DNA from: Bacteroidia bacterium
GTDB taxonomy: Bacteria; Bacteroidota; Bacteroidia; Bacteroidales; UBA12481
DNA: 14,997 nucleotides
Direction of reading: 5' to 3'
Assembly: GCA_026391235.1 (NCBI GenBank)
Contig: JAPLDV010000567.1
Coordinates: 1-14,997, forward strand
Shown here: one piece after another, positions 5,761 to 14,400 of the stretch
Numbering within the stretch: the first letter of the stretch is position 1
How the letters are laid out: each line of letters opens with the position of its first letter
The notes under the pieces: model-generated
Database searches by the model: none
Told to the model about the DNA's origin: nothing
The model's input: only the letters and a program-made list of their open reading frames with translations
Translations under genes and position numbers: made by a program

Positions 5761-7803
5761 ATGAAAAGAATTTGCGTCATTTTTCTGCTTGTTCTTTCCG
5801 GGATTATGTTGAATGCGCAGTCAATGAAGTTCGCGATCCGCGAGGAAACCGGGAAATTTAATCCGGAGTTATCTCTGCACGGTAAAACCCTGATCACCGC
5901 ACCCGCAGAGGGATTATGGTCTATCGCTACCGCCTGGGCAAACGACTGGCCCACGGACTGGAAACATACCTCGCCCTCTAAAATTGAACAATCGGGCGAC
6001 TGGCAGATCATCAGTGGTGAACTCGCGCTTCCTCAGGGCATCTGGAAGATCCGTGATGCTTACCGGTTGGAAAACGGACTGGTGAAATGCATCCGGAGGT
6101 TCGAATGGACGGGAAAAACTGCCATTGATTCGATCACGTTGTCGGTCAGGTTTCGGGTATCGGGTATCAGGTGTCAGGCATTTTTGCCGGGGATTCTGTA
6201 CTATGGTAACCCGTCAGGGTATCAGAATACACCGGACTGCGTACCCCATTACTTCGGAAATCCCGGTGAGATGGCGATTTTCGAAGACCACCGGTTCCCG
6301 ATGCCGTTTACCTGCCTGGAATCTGTGGGTACGTTGAAGTTTGGGGCAGTCATTCATACCGTTCCCAGCTCCCTGCGCGACCCGAAATTATTTGATCACT
6401 GGTGGTCGATGGGGGTAACCGCCCATGAAGGCTATTCCGAATTGACCCTGCTCTCAGGTCCGATCACCTATAATGATCAAAGAAGCGTAGCCAAGGCCCA
6501 TCAATGCGGAGCGATGAAATACGGCAATACATTCATCAGCGTAAAACCAGGTGCCGTAATTGAAAAGACGTTTTATCTTGATTTATACCCGATTGAAAAA
6601 CAAGGCACTGCGTTCCAGAAACCGGTGCACGATGCAATATCAATGTATAAACCCTTTTATGCTGAGGACCTTCCAACGGCAAAGGAGATCATTGAATCGA
6701 AATACCGCCTGGCCAAGGCCCGATGGACGGAAAGCGATGTGCATGCCGGATTCAACATGTATCCATGGCTCGATAAGCCGCAGATTGTGATGGGTTGGTG
6801 CGGGCAAGCTGAATCGTTAGGTTACGCGTTCCAGATCCTGAAAGAGGATCTGGAAAATGACCCCGCTCTTGACCCGATGGTTCAGAGATCACTTGATTTT
6901 CTGAGTACTTATCCTGTTGAAGCCGATGGGTTTCCGGTGGTTTATGATGTGCTTAAAAAAACGTATGGCAACAAGGACCCTGTTTCCATGGGACAGGGGA
7001 TGTACAGCATCGCTAAAGCCATTGAGTCTGCCCGCATCAACAAACGGTACGATGCCTCCAAATGGGAAATGTTCCTGAAAAAGGCCTGTGATTTTGCGGC
7101 CAAACGGATCCTCGATGAAACATGGACGCCCCGTTCAACCGCCGAAGGATTTTACATTGCGCCGCTCTGCATTGCATCGAAACTGTTCAGCAACAGTCAG
7201 TACCAGGCAGCTGCAGTCAAAGCTGCCCGATATTATGCCAATCGTCACCTCGACATGAAAGAGCCTTACTGGGGTGGAACGCTGGATGCCTCGGGCGAGG
7301 ACAAGGAGGGCGCATGGGCCGCTTTCCAGGGATTCCTGAGCGTATACGAACTCACCAAAGAGCCGCAATACCTGGAATGGGCCAGGCATGCCTGCGATGT
7401 ATGCCTGAGTTACACAGTGGTCTGGGATATCCCACTGCCGCCCGGCCGGATGGCCGACCATCAGTTCAAGACCCGGGGCTGGACGGTGGTATCGCCACAG
7501 AATCAGCATATTGATGTATTCGGAGTATTCTTTACCCCTGATATTTACAGATTGGGCGAGCTCACCCAAAACGAAGACCTGAAGCGCCTCTCAAAAGTGA
7601 TGTTCCGCTCCTGCGGCCAGCTGACCGATCCCTTTGGCAGTCAGGGCGAGCAGATGCAGGAAACCAACTTCGCCCAGGCCGGCGACTTGTCGGATGTGTA
7701 CCGTTTGCGGGGCGGGTATGCCGAACACTGGACGGTATTCTGGATCACGGCGCATTTTCTCAATGCCGCAGCCCGGTTTAGGGAAATGGGGGTGACATTG
7801 TAG
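5761..7803 (+). CDS. Secreted protein with beta-sandwich-like N-terminus and alpha/alpha-barrel-like C-terminus
   Basis: 680 residues. A clear signal peptide (MKRICVIFLLVLSGIMLNAQ) with cleavage near residue 19-20 and no lipobox Cys points to periplasmic or exported location. Residues about 21-300 are mostly short beta segments. Residues about 310-670 are helical repeats rich in Trp, Tyr and acidic residues, for example AGFNMYPWLDKPQIVMGW, EPYWGGTLDASGEDKEGAWA, GGYAEHWTVFW. This layout suggests the six-hairpin glycosidase superfamily, which includes many polysaccharide hydrolases and lyases, but I do not recognise the exact family and no catalytic residue can be named safely. Residues about 129-141 (RFRVSGIRCQAF region) are encoded by a heptanucleotide array. 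The TAG stop sits inside a dispersed palindrome. The neighbouring glycosidase-like 2910 gene supports a role in glycan breakdown. Confidence 0.8.
   Translation: MKRICVIFLLVLSGIMLNAQSMKFAIREETGKFNPELSLHGKTLITAPAEGLWSIATAWANDWPTDWKHTSPSKIEQSGDWQIISGELALPQGIWKIRDAYRLENGLVKCIRRFEWTGKTAIDSITLSVRFRVSGIRCQAFLPGILYYGNPSGYQNTPDCVPHYFGNPGEMAIFEDHRFPMPFTCLESVGTLKFGAVIHTVPSSLRDPKLFDHWWSMGVTAHEGYSELTLLSGPITYNDQRSVAKAHQCGAMKYGNTFISVKPGAVIEKTFYLDLYPIEKQGTAFQKPVHDAISMYKPFYAEDLPTAKEIIESKYRLAKARWTESDVHAGFNMYPWLDKPQIVMGWCGQAESLGYAFQILKEDLENDPALDPMVQRSLDFLSTYPVEADGFPVVYDVLKKTYGNKDPVSMGQGMYSIAKAIESARINKRYDASKWEMFLKKACDFAAKRILDETWTPRSTAEGFYIAPLCIASKLFSNSQYQAAAVKAARYYANRHLDMKEPYWGGTLDASGEDKEGAWAAFQGFLSVYELTKEPQYLEWARHACDVCLSYTVVWDIPLPPGRMADHQFKTRGWTVVSPQNQHIDVFGVFFTPDIYRLGELTQNEDLKRLSKVMFRSCGQLTDPFGSQGEQMQETNFAQAGDLSDVYRLRGGYAEHWTVFWITAHFLNAAARFREMGVTL
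6147..6181 (+). repeat. Heptanucleotide tandem array CRGGTNT x5 within coding sequence
   Basis: Five 7-nt units read CAGGTTT, CGGGTAT, CGGGTAT, CAGGTGT and CAGGCAT, head to tail, with consensus CRGGTNT (R is A or G). Thirty-five nucleotides are not a whole number of codons, so the array is either part of a longer in-frame insertion or replaced older sequence. It lies in the N-terminal domain of the 5761 gene and does not break the frame. Confidence 0.8.
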
Positions 7804-7837
7804 AGACGCACATATGCGTCTCTACATGCGTCTCTAC
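7800..7837. repeat. Short palindromic repeat, copy 2, overlapping a stop codon
   Basis: An 11-nt arm GTAGAGACGCA (7800-7810), loop CATA and an exactly complementary arm TGCGTCTCTAC (7815-7825), followed by a second copy of the right arm (ATGCGTCTCTAC, 7826-7837). The TAG of the 5761 gene (7801-7803) is part of the left arm. It matches the imperfect copy at 4123-4148. It could stop or protect the transcript end, but there is no T tract. Confidence 0.85.
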
Positions 7838-7856
7838 GGGAATATTGATAGGGTGA

Positions 7857-7910
7857 GATCAGAAGATTACGGAGAATGATAATCCGGTTTTGATTATCTG
7901 GAAGTTGTAG
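7857..7910 (+). pseudogene. 3'-end remnant of a paralogue of the propeller lipoprotein gene
   Basis: This stretch encodes DQKITENDNPVLIIWKL plus a stop, identical to the last 17 residues of the 4365 gene (5514-5567). The two 54-nt segments differ at six bases, and every difference is synonymous, including TAA to TAG. An in-frame TGA sits immediately upstream (7854-7856), so nothing else of the gene remains. The synonymous-only divergence says the source was a functional relative under selection before it was truncated, and not a recent copy of the intact gene here. Confidence 0.8.
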
Positions 7911-8329
7911 ATATTCCCCTGGAGCATGCAGGTTATAAAGATGTTTACAATCAGTTTACCAAGCAAATGGAGAAGGGTGTCAGGCAACTTTCAGATGAGG
8001 TTGTGGCACAGCTGTTTATCCGTCAGCCAGGGAACATTAAAATAATCGGGACTGTCGGGGAATTGCAGTTTGAAGTAATACAGTTCAGGTTGCTGCATGA
8101 GTACGGGGCATCCTGTTCATTCCAGCCACTGAGATTATATAAAGCCTTCTGGTTCACTTCCAAGGATAAAGCCCAAATCAATAAGCTGCTGTCGATCAAT
8201 GCCCGGCATATTACTTTCGACAAAGATGACCGACCGGTTTTTATGGCCGAAAGTGAGTGGCACTTTAAAGTAACGCGAGAGGTTTATCCGGCTCTCGTGT
8301 TTCACAGCACGTCGGAGAAGAGGGGATAG
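7911..8329 (+). pseudogene. prfC: C-terminal fragment of peptide chain release factor 3
   Basis: The open frame reads EKGVRQLSDEVVAQLF, then IIGTVGELQFEVIQFRLLHEY, and ends near EVYPALVFHSTSEKRG. This is the C-terminal domain of release factor 3 (compare the family's QLSEEGAVQVF, VGAVGVLQFDVV and YPDVQF blocks). The GTPase and beta-barrel domains, some 380 residues, are absent. Clear family similarity starts near 7961 (KQMEKG); the frame stays open upstream into the preceding propeller remnant in a different frame. An ATG at 7967 could start a 120-residue product, but without the GTPase domain it cannot act as RF3, so I call it a broken gene. A full prfC probably exists elsewhere. Fused remnants of two unrelated genes point to a deletion or recombination scar. 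Confidence 0.75.
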
Positions 8330-8413
8330 GACTGTTAGACGGTAAGCAGTTCGGAGGCAAAAACCGGCAGGTTACAGGCAAAACCCTACAGTTTAAACAT
8401 TTCTGTTTGTTTT

Positions 8414-8446
8414 CTTGTTTATTCTCGTTTATTGTTTACAACTTTG
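8414..8446 (+). promoter_or_regulatory. Possible promoter of the kinase/regulator operon
   Basis: A CTTG (8414-8417), 21 nt, then CAACTTTG (8439-8446) resembles the Bacteroidota TTTG-N19-21-TAnnTTTG promoter with one mismatch in each element. Transcription would begin near 8453, about 60 nt before the proposed kinase start. The rest of 8330-8515 holds no gene; a small hairpin (ATTTC-GAA-GAAAT, 8482-8494) lies in the leader. Confidence 0.35.
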
Positions 8447-8515
8447 ATATTGCAGAGAAGGCTTATTTTGGAGCATTAACAATTTCGAAGAAATCGAACC
8501 TGAAACCTGTCAAAT

Positions 8516-10180
8516 TTGGGTACTAAGTTTAATACCGAATCTTTTCAAAAGGCGGATGATTTCGCTGACCTTTTACAATTGGGTAAAAGTGCCATTCAGC
8601 AGATCGCCGATACCGATCATCAGTCCGACCGGCTACTCAGCAGTTTGTTCCCTGACAGAATTTTCGCGGAGAGTAAACAGGTAAGCTTCAAGGACCCTTA
8701 TCAGATTATTGTTGACAATCTGCCGCACATGGTTTTCTTAAAGAACATCGATTCAGTTTACACTACGTGCAATAAGCAATTTGCAGATTTTCTGGATACC
8801 AGCCAATCCGATATTATTGGGAAAACCGATATTGATCTTTTTCCTGAAACACTTGCACTGCTGTTCCAATATGAGGATAAACATACATTGGATCAAGGCA
8901 TTCCGTGTCAATTTGTCCAGGATTACCGGAAAGATGATCAGAAAAGATTTTTCCAGATCACAAAAATCCCGATTCAGGGCACATCTGGTAAAAACCTCGG
9001 AATTCTCGGGATCATTATTGAGATTGCAGATATAATTTTATTCAAGAAAATAGTTGAGGATGGCCAGTCACCAAAGGATTTAATAGGTGAGAATGATCAT
9101 GATGTATTTTATAAAATTGACCAATGTGGAGTTGGTAGTTATATTTCAAAGAATATAATCAGGCTAACCGGATATTCTCAGGAAGAGCAGCTTAAAATGA
9201 GCCATGCTGAACAGCTTGAAAGAGAATCGGTAAAAGTTTACAACGAGTTAATGAGTTTTTACAGTGATGTGCTGAAGGGACCGATATCAGCGGAGGACCG
9301 GCCGAAGTACCATCGCAGGGTGGATCTTGAATTAAAGAAAAAAGACGGAACATCAGTCTGGGTGGAATCTGCAAATTACCTGTATTTTTCGAGTACTGGT
9401 GAGATTAAAGGTATTGTTGGCATGTATCGGAATATAAATGACCGGAAAATGCTTGAATTTAAACTTCAGGAGACTCACGAGAAATTAAAACTGCTTAGCA
9501 AGGCACAGGGACAAATAATTTCAACGATATCGCATGAATTCAAAACACCTATATCTGTACTTCAATCCAATCTCCAGCTGCTTTCGAAACGCAGAAATAA
9601 CTTAGATGACAACATATTGGATGAAATTTTTGATCTTAGCCTTGAAGCGATCAAGGTACTTAACGGCACATTAAATAACATCAGTTTTTTAGCAAAAAAT
9701 CAAAAAGGCGCATTCAATCTTGTTACTCAGGAAATAGATTTAAATCAATTTATCAAAAAACTCATCCGTGAAATCGTGTGTATACCGGAATATGCTAACC
9801 GGATTATTTGTTCGGTCAAATTGAATAAAACTCATTTTCAACTTGACCCAACAATGATGGAGCACATTTTAATGAACCTTCTGATAAACGGATTAAACTT
9901 TTCTTCGCCCCGCAAAAAAGTCAGGCTAGGTGTTGAAGAACGGCCCGATCATTTATTCTTCTCCATTAAAGACACGGGTATTGGAATACCCGAAGAGGAT
10001 ATGGACAGGATCTTTGAATCCTTTTACCGGGCAAGCAATGTGAAGGGAATAAAAGGCAGCGGCCTGGGGTTGGCAATTGTAAAGGAATGTGTTACCCTCC
10101 AGGGCGGAAATATCAGGATTTTCAGCATTCCTGATGAAGGAACCGAGGTTGAATTTACAATTCCTTTCGGCAATGGATAA
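8516..10180 (+). CDS. Soluble PAS-PAS sensor histidine kinase
   Basis: 554 residues from a TTG start at 8516; the frame is closed by a TGA at 8501 and no in-frame ATG comes before codon 72, inside PAS 1, so a non-ATG start is likely. No signal or membrane segment is seen, so it is cytoplasmic. PAS 1 spans about 60-175 (IIVDNLPHMVFLKN...DIIGKTDIDLFP), PAS 2 about 190-310 (ITRLTGYS-type core, C-terminal GIVGMYRNINDRK). The HisKA segment has the H-box ISTISHEFKTP with phospho-acceptor His340. The ATPase domain has an N-box LMNLLINGLNFSS (Asn458), G1 DTGIGIP, F-box FESFYRA and G2 GSGLGLAIVK. All catalytic motifs are intact. The sensed signal is unknown; no haem- or flavin-binding residues stand out. 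Its stop overlaps the start of the LuxR-type regulator gene, its evident partner. Confidence 0.92.
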   Translation: MGTKFNTESFQKADDFADLLQLGKSAIQQIADTDHQSDRLLSSLFPDRIFAESKQVSFKDPYQIIVDNLPHMVFLKNIDSVYTTCNKQFADFLDTSQSDIIGKTDIDLFPETLALLFQYEDKHTLDQGIPCQFVQDYRKDDQKRFFQITKIPIQGTSGKNLGILGIIIEIADIILFKKIVEDGQSPKDLIGENDHDVFYKIDQCGVGSYISKNIIRLTGYSQEEQLKMSHAEQLERESVKVYNELMSFYSDVLKGPISAEDRPKYHRRVDLELKKKDGTSVWVESANYLYFSSTGEIKGIVGMYRNINDRKMLEFKLQETHEKLKLLSKAQGQIISTISHEFKTPISVLQSNLQLLSKRRNNLDDNILDEIFDLSLEAIKVLNGTLNNISFLAKNQKGAFNLVTQEIDLNQFIKKLIREIVCIPEYANRIICSVKLNKTHFQLDPTMMEHILMNLLINGLNFSSPRKKVRLGVEERPDHLFFSIKDTGIGIPEEDMDRIFESFYRASNVKGIKGSGLGLAIVKECVTLQGGNIRIFSIPDEGTEVEFTIPFGNG

Positions 10181-11303
10181 GCAGAAAACAATCCTGGTTA
10201 TTGAAGACGACACAACGATGGGCAGAATGCTTAAGAATCTTCTCACGTTAAACAACTATCTTATTTGCCTGGCTGGTTCCGGGGCTGAGGGCATCCAGAA
10301 AGCATTCGAAATTATCCCGGACCTTATCCTGTGCGATATCAAGATGAAACCGGTCGATGGATTCCAGGTGATCAATACATTAAAGCAAAGCTCGATAACC
10401 CAACTGATTCCCTTTGTTTTCCTAACAGGGAAAACCGAACTGGAGGATATCCGGCTCGGAATGCAAATGGGTGCTGATGATTACATCGCCAAGCCTTTTG
10501 ACAATGATGAGCTGATGCTTTCGATTGAAATCAGGCTTAATAAATATGATTTGCTGATCGAGCAAAGTATCCGGGATCTCTATTCCCTGATACATCTGAT
10601 CCCTTGCTGCGTGATCGTTTTTGAGAAAGATGGGATTGTGGAAGTCAATAATTCAACCATTAAATTATTGGGTTTCGACCGGGAGGAGCTGGTCGGCTTG
10701 TCTTTCGGGGAGCTGATTACAAGGGATGAACGGGCTCAGGCGGCAAACATGCTGAAACGCAGCTATCTGGGGTTAACGGAGCATGGGAAACTCGACCTGG
10801 TTTTGAAACGCAATGACGATTCGGAGGTCCATGTTGAGCTGAGCTATTTTCAAACCCGCACCTTTAAGGGAAAGCCTCAGTTTCTGGGTCTCTTAACTCA
10901 AAAAGCGAAAAAGCGGGATGGAGAGCCTTCTGAGGAGGATCCATTTATCGACTGCCTTGCGAAAGATTTTAAATACCTGCAAAAAATTATCTCGGACGAT
11001 AAAGTTCAGGTTTCGGATAAACTGGCCGATCAGCTGATCAAGATTTTCAAGGATTATCCTCAGCTGCAAGGGAAAAAACATATTGAAGCTGTCGGCGAAC
11101 AAGATGTCCAGCTTAGCCGACGTGAGCTCGAAGTCATTGAGCTATCCTGTAAAGGCCTGGCCATTAAAGAGATTGCCGACAAGCTATTCATTTCCGACCG
11201 GACGGTTGAGAAACATCGTGCCAGCGTGATGGAAAAAACCGGTGCCCGCAACATCGTTGAGGCGGTTATCTATCTGATCAAGAACCGGCTGATTGCCATC
11301 TAG
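10173..11303 (+). CDS. REC-PAS-LuxR response regulator
   Basis: 376 residues from the ATG at 10173, which overlaps the kinase stop by 8 nt (ATGGATAA), a sign of translational coupling; a longer frame to 10089 would overlap the kinase by 92 nt and is not needed. The receiver domain (1-125) has acidic pocket Glu11-Asp12-Asp13, phospho-acceptor Asp55 in LILCDIKM, Thr85 and Lys107 in the AKPFD motif. Residues about 130-243 form a PAS domain (CCVIVFEKDGIVEVNNST, FDREELVG). Residues 312-376 are a LuxR/GerE helix-turn-helix, with LSRRELEVIELSCKG and IKEIADKLFISDRTVEKH. A PAS domain between receiver and DNA-binding domain is uncommon for NarL/FixJ-type regulators and could add a second sensory input. 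It is probably phosphorylated by the adjacent kinase. A likely target is the scaffold gene 135 nt downstream. Confidence 0.93.
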   Translation: MDKQKTILVIEDDTTMGRMLKNLLTLNNYLICLAGSGAEGIQKAFEIIPDLILCDIKMKPVDGFQVINTLKQSSITQLIPFVFLTGKTELEDIRLGMQMGADDYIAKPFDNDELMLSIEIRLNKYDLLIEQSIRDLYSLIHLIPCCVIVFEKDGIVEVNNSTIKLLGFDREELVGLSFGELITRDERAQAANMLKRSYLGLTEHGKLDLVLKRNDDSEVHVELSYFQTRTFKGKPQFLGLLTQKAKKRDGEPSEEDPFIDCLAKDFKYLQKIISDDKVQVSDKLADQLIKIFKDYPQLQGKKHIEAVGEQDVQLSRRELEVIELSCKGLAIKEIADKLFISDRTVEKHRASVMEKTGARNIVEAVIYLIKNRLIAI

Positions 11304-11319
11304 GGGTTCCCCCCCCCCC
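11303..11319 (+). repeat. Poly-C tract after the regulator gene
   Basis: Four G, two T and then a run of eleven C directly follow the stop codon (the first G is its last base). GGGG can pair with CCCC, but no T tract follows, so it is not a convincing terminator. Homopolymer length here is prone to sequencing error. Confidence 0.6.
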
Positions 11320-11359
11320 TTCATTTTAAGATCCCCTGCGGAAATCACCTCCTTTTTAA

Positions 11360-11379
11360 ATACGGGTAAATATCCGTAT
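11360..11379. promoter_or_regulatory. 20-bp inverted repeat, candidate operator of the LuxR-type regulator
   Basis: Half sites ATACGG and CCGTAT are exactly complementary across an 8-nt centre (GTAAATAT), which adds two more symmetric pairs: 8 of 10 pairs match. Its 20-bp length and dyad are the usual form of a site for a LuxR-family dimer. It lies between the regulator gene and the scaffold gene, and its right edge touches the proposed -33 element, the position typical of a class II activator site. No second copy is obvious in this window. Confidence 0.5.
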
Positions 11380-11409
11380 TGATTGGTGCCTTTTCATCAC
11401 GGAACTTTG
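11378..11409 (+). promoter_or_regulatory. Candidate promoter of the scaffold gene
   Basis: ATTG (11378-11381), 20 nt, then GAACTTTG (11402-11409) fits the Bacteroidota -33/-7 pattern with one mismatch in each element. Transcription would start near 11415, leaving a leader of about 24 nt before the ATG at 11439. The centre of the inverted repeat would sit near -45. Confidence 0.45.
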
Positions 11410-11438
11410 GTTTGACCTTTAATAAATCGAAGCATCGT

Positions 11439-14400
11439 ATGAAAAGAAACCTTCACCTGATAGCATTGATGCTCATTGCAATCATGCTTTGCGCCTTGAA
11501 TGGCATGGCAGCGACCACCACAACGGTCAAGCTTTATGCCGGTACCGCAGCCACGGTGGGCGGAATCGCCACCAGTGCCGAGCAGTTCATCGGCACCGGC
11601 GCCTGGAAAAATAACCAGGCAGCTCCTCTCGGCAAGATGGAACTCTATCTACCATTAGCCTCGTTGGGCGTTTTTAAAATTGACGACATCGCCAATCTGC
11701 AGTTTTCAACCAAGAAAATGGCTCCGGCGGGTTCAAATGTTGATTTTTTCTGGAGCATCTACACTGCACCATACGTGGGGGGATTCGCATCCTGGTATGG
11801 TCAGCGTCTAACCTCCGAACCCATGTATTATAATGGGTTTAATGCGCCTTATGGGTCGTGGACCACTTTCCAAACCCCAGCCGGTGCAAACCAGATGACC
11901 TTTTTTGATTCCAACCATTCGCCGGCAGGTTATTCCGGTGCGCCAACACTGGCTGATGTGCAGGCTGGCCCTATCAGTTTTGGCTATACCCCTCCTTATT
12001 GGTCGGCAGGAACCGGTTTCGATTTTGGCGCTCAAAGGGTAGCACTCATTTCCTTGTCCACCGGATCAGCCTGGAATGCAACCATGTTATCCTATCTCGA
12101 CGGGATAAAGATTACCCTGAACAATGGCGATGTCCTGATCATCGATCTGGAAGACGCCACTCCGACTCCTGCCACAACCATTCAAAACCCAACGGAATAT
12201 GTTACTGTTCCGGGAAAAACCTGCGGTTACTATGAAGTGCCCGTAACTGCCCATGATTTTATTGATATCGGAGCTGTTTCACTGGTGTTGAACTATGATA
12301 AACTTGTTCTTCAATACGATGGGGTGACTGTTGCAAGCGAACTTTCCCTGGCGCAGACAAACTCTGCAGCCCTTCTGAGTGGCAGTACCGCAGGACAATT
12401 CCGGCTGGCCTACAACGGCCCTGCCATTACCCTTCCTGAGAATTCTGTATTATTTACACTGAGATTCAGGCTGCTTGTTCCTTCACCTGTAACCACAAGC
12501 TTAACATGGAGCACGGTGTCAGGAGAATGCGAATATGCCTCACCGGCCGGAGCGATAGTATTCACAAGCGTTTTTACTGACCTTACCGGTTATGTGTTTA
12601 CCGATAAAACAGTACCGGTTATCACAACCTGCCCGCCGGAAGCCACTTTCGAAGGCTGTTCGACAGCAGCCATCACCGGGCTTGCTTTTTCCTTAACCAC
12701 GGTTGAAGTCACAGCTGCCCAATTCACGGCTGCCGGTGGCGCAGCAACCGATAATTGCGGTGTTACGTATTATGCTTACAAAGATGTTGCATCGGGTGCC
12801 TGCCCGATTGTGGTAATCCGCACCTGGACGGTGAAGGATGCCAAAGGCAATACCATTACATGTGACCAGACGATAAAGATTGCTGATACTACTGTCCCAG
12901 TGATCACCGCCCCTGCAGCAACATTACAAATTGAGTGTAATAATCCAAATGCCGCTGCTTTGATTACCGCCTGGCTGGCAACTGCCACTGCAACCGATAA
13001 CTGTGATGGAACCGTCGCAGTTACCAATAACTATACGACCATTGCCATGACGTGCAACAATGAGATCACAGTATCCTTTAATGCTAAAGATGCCTGCCTG
13101 AATGCTGCAGTAACAAAGACCGCTAAAATCAAGATCATTGACACTACGAAGCCGGTGATCACAGTGCCGCCTGCTGCATTAACGATGGAATGCTTCAATG
13201 CAGCTACCGTGGCTGCCTGGGCAGCAACGGCCAGTGCCCTGGATGCTTGTGCAGGAGCCGTAACAGTAACGCCCACGTACACAACCCCAACTGTTAATTG
13301 TGACCAGACGGTAACTGTAACTTTTACAGCTACCGATGGCTGCAGCAATACAGAGACAGCTGCCAAGGACTTCACCATCAAGCATGTAACAGCTCCTGTG
13401 GTTCCTGCCCACGGCTCCAGCACGGTTATCTGCCCTTCTTTGGCAGTTCCGCCACTGTCAGGACCAACCAACCCGTTGGTTCAGACGCCTTATCCTGATT
13501 GGGACCTGATGTTCAGAACCTATGCAAATACAGTTCTGGATCAGCAGCAACTAAGCTTCAACAACTGGATTTTGAACCTGAATACAGGATCAGGACAATC
13601 CTTTACCCCGGCAATTAGTGACAAGCTGAGACAAATTGATGTCTATGTTTACGCCTTTGTCGGTACTCCTACCTTCTCACTCGAGGTTTATGCAGGGGAC
13701 GGAAAAACCGGAACGCCATTGTATATTGCCAGCGGTTACAATGTGTCCACTACGGGTTGGATATCATTAACCATTCCTGAAGCTTCTGCTCCGCTTTTGT
13801 CATCGGGAGCAAAGTATACTTTCTGGTTAACCGAGTATCCGTATAATTCTGTCCGGCTTGGGCTGGGATATGTTAATCCTTATGCAGGCGGTATTTCCTG
13901 GGATGAAGTACCCACGGCCGTTGCTGTAAAAGACGTATGCGGAACAATTATTCCAACCCCGGTTCCGGTAATCACGGGAACCTGTAATCCGGTTGACGGT
14001 TGCGAAGGCACAATCATCTATACCTACAAGTATATGGATTGCGCAGGTTTGTGGACAAACTGGGTTTACACCTATACGGTTGAACGCAATGATTTCGCCA
14101 TGCCGGCAAATACGGGTTCGAGTGTTACCTGTGTTGCACTCGCAACTGCACCCGCACCACCGGCCGTGACTGACAACTGCGGAAATAACATCGTGCCCGC
14201 CGGCCCGGTTCCCGGTGAATCACCTGCCTGCAACGGAACGAAGACGTATACCTACAAGTACACCGATTGCGAAGGCAACACACACGACTGGGTTTACACC
14301 TACACCATTACCGGTGTAACGGTTTCCGGTACGGTTAAGTACCTTGATTCCAACCTGACCCCGATGAGTGTCAATGTTACTCTGAACCCCGGTGCGATCT

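Noticed and set aside
7122..7569. Open frames of 130 (plus) and 144 (minus) codons
   Set aside because: Both overlap the 5761 gene in other frames; neither has a start context or recognisable domain.
10089..10172. Earlier ATG for the response regulator, adding 28 residues
   Set aside because: It would overlap the kinase ATPase-domain end by 92 nt; the ATG at 10173 gives a normal receiver N-terminus (KTILVIEDD) and a typical 8-nt coupling overlap.
11303..11319. Rho-independent terminator after the regulator gene
   Set aside because: GGGG and the C run could pair, but the loop would be only two bases and there is no T tract.
13031..13471. 146-codon minus-strand open frame rich in Val, Ala and Thr
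   Set aside because: It is antisense to the HYR-like repeats of the scaffold gene, and its composition follows from the Thr/Ala/Val codons opposite.
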